Assembly: GCA_037783545.1 (NCBI GenBank) | Contig: JBBELK010000517.1 | Coordinates: forward strand, 434,001 to 498,000 | Reading direction: 5' to 3' | Source of the DNA: Henricia sp. BOLD:AAB3569 | Taxonomy: Eukaryota > Echinodermata > Asteroidea > Spinulosida > Echinasteridae | Length of the DNA stretch: 64,000 nt | Part shown: piece after piece, positions 63,601-64,000 of the stretch | Numbering within the stretch: the first letter of the stretch is position 1 | How the letters are laid out: each line of letters begins with the position of its first letter | Translations under genes and position numbers: made by a program | The notes under the pieces: model-generated | The model's database searches: none | What the model was told of the DNA's origin: nothing | Seen by the model: the letters and a program-made list of their open reading frames with translations, nothing else

Positions 63601-64000
63601 AATTATTTTTAAAGACTGGCCGGTCTGTATCGTCTGTTTAAGACTGGCCACGTGACGTGGTCTCAGCCAATAGGATGCGTAAACTCTCTAAGGTATTTAT
63701 AAATAAAGGGTTAACAACCTGACTAAATCGATTGAAGGATAGATTACAAGATTGGAAACAACAACATTACATAGCTAAAGAATAATGTTAAAACTAATTT
63801 TATTCTGACTTTTATTGAGCCTAATTATACCAAAGATCTGGTCTAAGTACTTTTGAATACTGTTCACATTTTATTTATTACTAACTGAAACACACAATTC
63901 AGTTCTCCCAAATGTCAGAGTTCTTGAAAGTCAAAGTTCTGAGGCTGAGCAACCAATGTACAATGTAAGTTATAGCAATGTACTTTTGGACTTGACACAT
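57449..64000 (+). CDS. DUF4062-NACHT-TPR protein, right copy (exons 1-3 visible, rest outside window)
   Basis: This is a second copy of the left-hand gene in head-to-head orientation, with start codons 21.3 kb apart. Three exons are in the window (57449-57652, 59497-59565, 60803-60909), coding for the same 126 residues plus AG: MGCGSS start, FVSSTFRDFHAERE, DLRW and GIPKD. Compared with the left copy I count only three base differences in 380 coding bases, all silent. Splice sites, the CAG before the ATG and the intron order are conserved. Intron 3 runs off the right edge, so whether the NTPase part is intact here cannot be judged. The copy may be a true paralogue or the other haplotype joined in reverse. 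Confidence 0.88.
59497..59565 (+). CDS. Right gene exon 2
   Basis: 23 codons, VFPDLRVWCEKRRLHL to DLRW, with TTTGAAG acceptor and GTGAGT donor. The sequence is identical to left exon 2; only the donor downstream differs (GTGAGT against GTAAGT). Confidence 0.92.
60803..60909 (+). CDS. Right gene exon 3
   Basis: 107 bp, GIPKDTTTEETLRTCLGEID to FFLNLT plus AG, with CTCAG acceptor and GTAAAG donor. There is one silent difference from left exon 3. Confidence 0.92.
61101..61345 (+). repeat. Minisatellite CGGCCCCTAACGTGGGG
   Basis: About a dozen units of 15-20 bp (GTGGGGCGGCCCCTAAC and variants). The left arm has only a short equivalent (GTGGTGCGCCACGTCAGGGG near 31151), so the array expanded after the two arms separated, or contracted on the left. 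Confidence 0.9.
61386..61525. mobile_element. Palindromic MITE with TTAA flanks, copy 3
   Basis: Ends TTAAAGGCACAGGCTCGTC and GACGAGCCTGTGCCTTTAA. The full-length arms make it the best preserved copy. The corresponding place in the left arm (reverse strand near 30930) lacks it. Confidence 0.82.
61740..62549. mobile_element. Foldback element CTGGGTCTTTCCATA
   Basis: Left end CTGGGTCTTTCCATA and right end ACCATGGAAAGACCCTG. A second, inner mirror (about 62006-62416) has arms such as TAGTGTGACAATATGCCTCT. It is absent from the left arm, so it is an insertion in intron 3 of the right NACHT gene. Confidence 0.7.
62852..63706. mobile_element. Composite insertion with AGGGAATAAAAGTGGGTTTG ends and an internal minisatellite
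   Basis: TAGGGAATAAAAGTGGGTTTGG at the left is mirrored by CCAAACCCACTTTTATTCCC at about 63303-63322. Its right part (63294-63706) belongs to a ~400 bp family seen also at 6248-6630 and 17380-17837. The whole insert is missing from the left arm between sites corresponding to 62850 and 63708. Confidence 0.7.
62929..63097 (+). repeat. 11 bp minisatellite AAACATCCACG
   Basis: About 15 nearly perfect copies of AAACATCCACG with a few AAACATCGAC variants at the left. It is open in every frame of one strand by periodicity, which gives artificial long frames. Confidence 0.95.

Larger units (their letters stand above)
57262..64000 (+). repeat. Right arm of the large inverted duplication (continues past the edge)
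   Basis: Homologous to 27590-36387 in reverse. The end of the window (64000) corresponds to about 27590. Right-only insertions include 61386-61525, 61740-62549 and 62852-63706, and a short GTGGGGCGGCCCC-type repeat near 61101-61345 is strongly expanded compared with the left arm. Confidence 0.9.

Overview
This window is eukaryotic genomic DNA. It has multi-exon genes with GT-AG introns, no operons, AT-rich non-coding sequence and a very dense load of hairpin (foldback/MITE) elements, tRNA-derived SINEs and minisatellites. The gene content (a DUF4062-NACHT-TPR protein and an intronless orphan rhodopsin-class GPCR) and the repeat style suggest a marine invertebrate deuterostome. An echinoderm is my best guess, at low confidence and from general resemblance only.

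The largest gene runs on the minus strand from 36148 down past the left edge. I could join 19 coding exons with perfectly compatible phases (2469 bp, 823 codons). They encode an N-terminal MGCGSS acylation-type start, a DUF4062 domain, a P-loop/NACHT-type NTPase (Walker A around residues 316-324, Walker B ending at Asp413), a winged-helix-like region and the start of a helical TPR-type region. The 7.2 kb intron 10 contains a complete intronless GPCR gene on the opposite strand (15251-16174). Behind it lie decaying 94 bp tandem copies of the GPCR's own C-terminal coding sequence, and in front of it three tandem copies of a ~400 bp upstream block.

From 57262 to the right edge the sequence repeats the left arm (about 27590-36387) in inverted orientation. 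It carries a second, head-to-head copy of the same gene (exons 1-3 at 57449-60909). The 380 coding bases that can be compared differ only by three silent changes, while the introns differ by many transposon insertions. This is either a true inverted segmental duplication or two haplotypes joined in an assembly.

Between the two genes, at 40480-55155, lies what I read as one giant (~14.7 kb) foldback/Mutator-like transposon. Its two ends are inverted, multi-kilobase satellite arrays built from a 116 bp module and a CGGAACG-rich module in higher-order units. Both ends carry the same terminal sequence in inverted orientation, and the whole is flanked by an identical 9 bp direct repeat (TGAATCATC). 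The interior holds a frameshifted ORF resembling a CG-1-type DNA-binding domain, a degraded LINE, SINE-like pieces and several families of nested hairpin elements. Many smaller mobile elements are delimited by target-site duplications, and several have an empty site visible elsewhere in the window.
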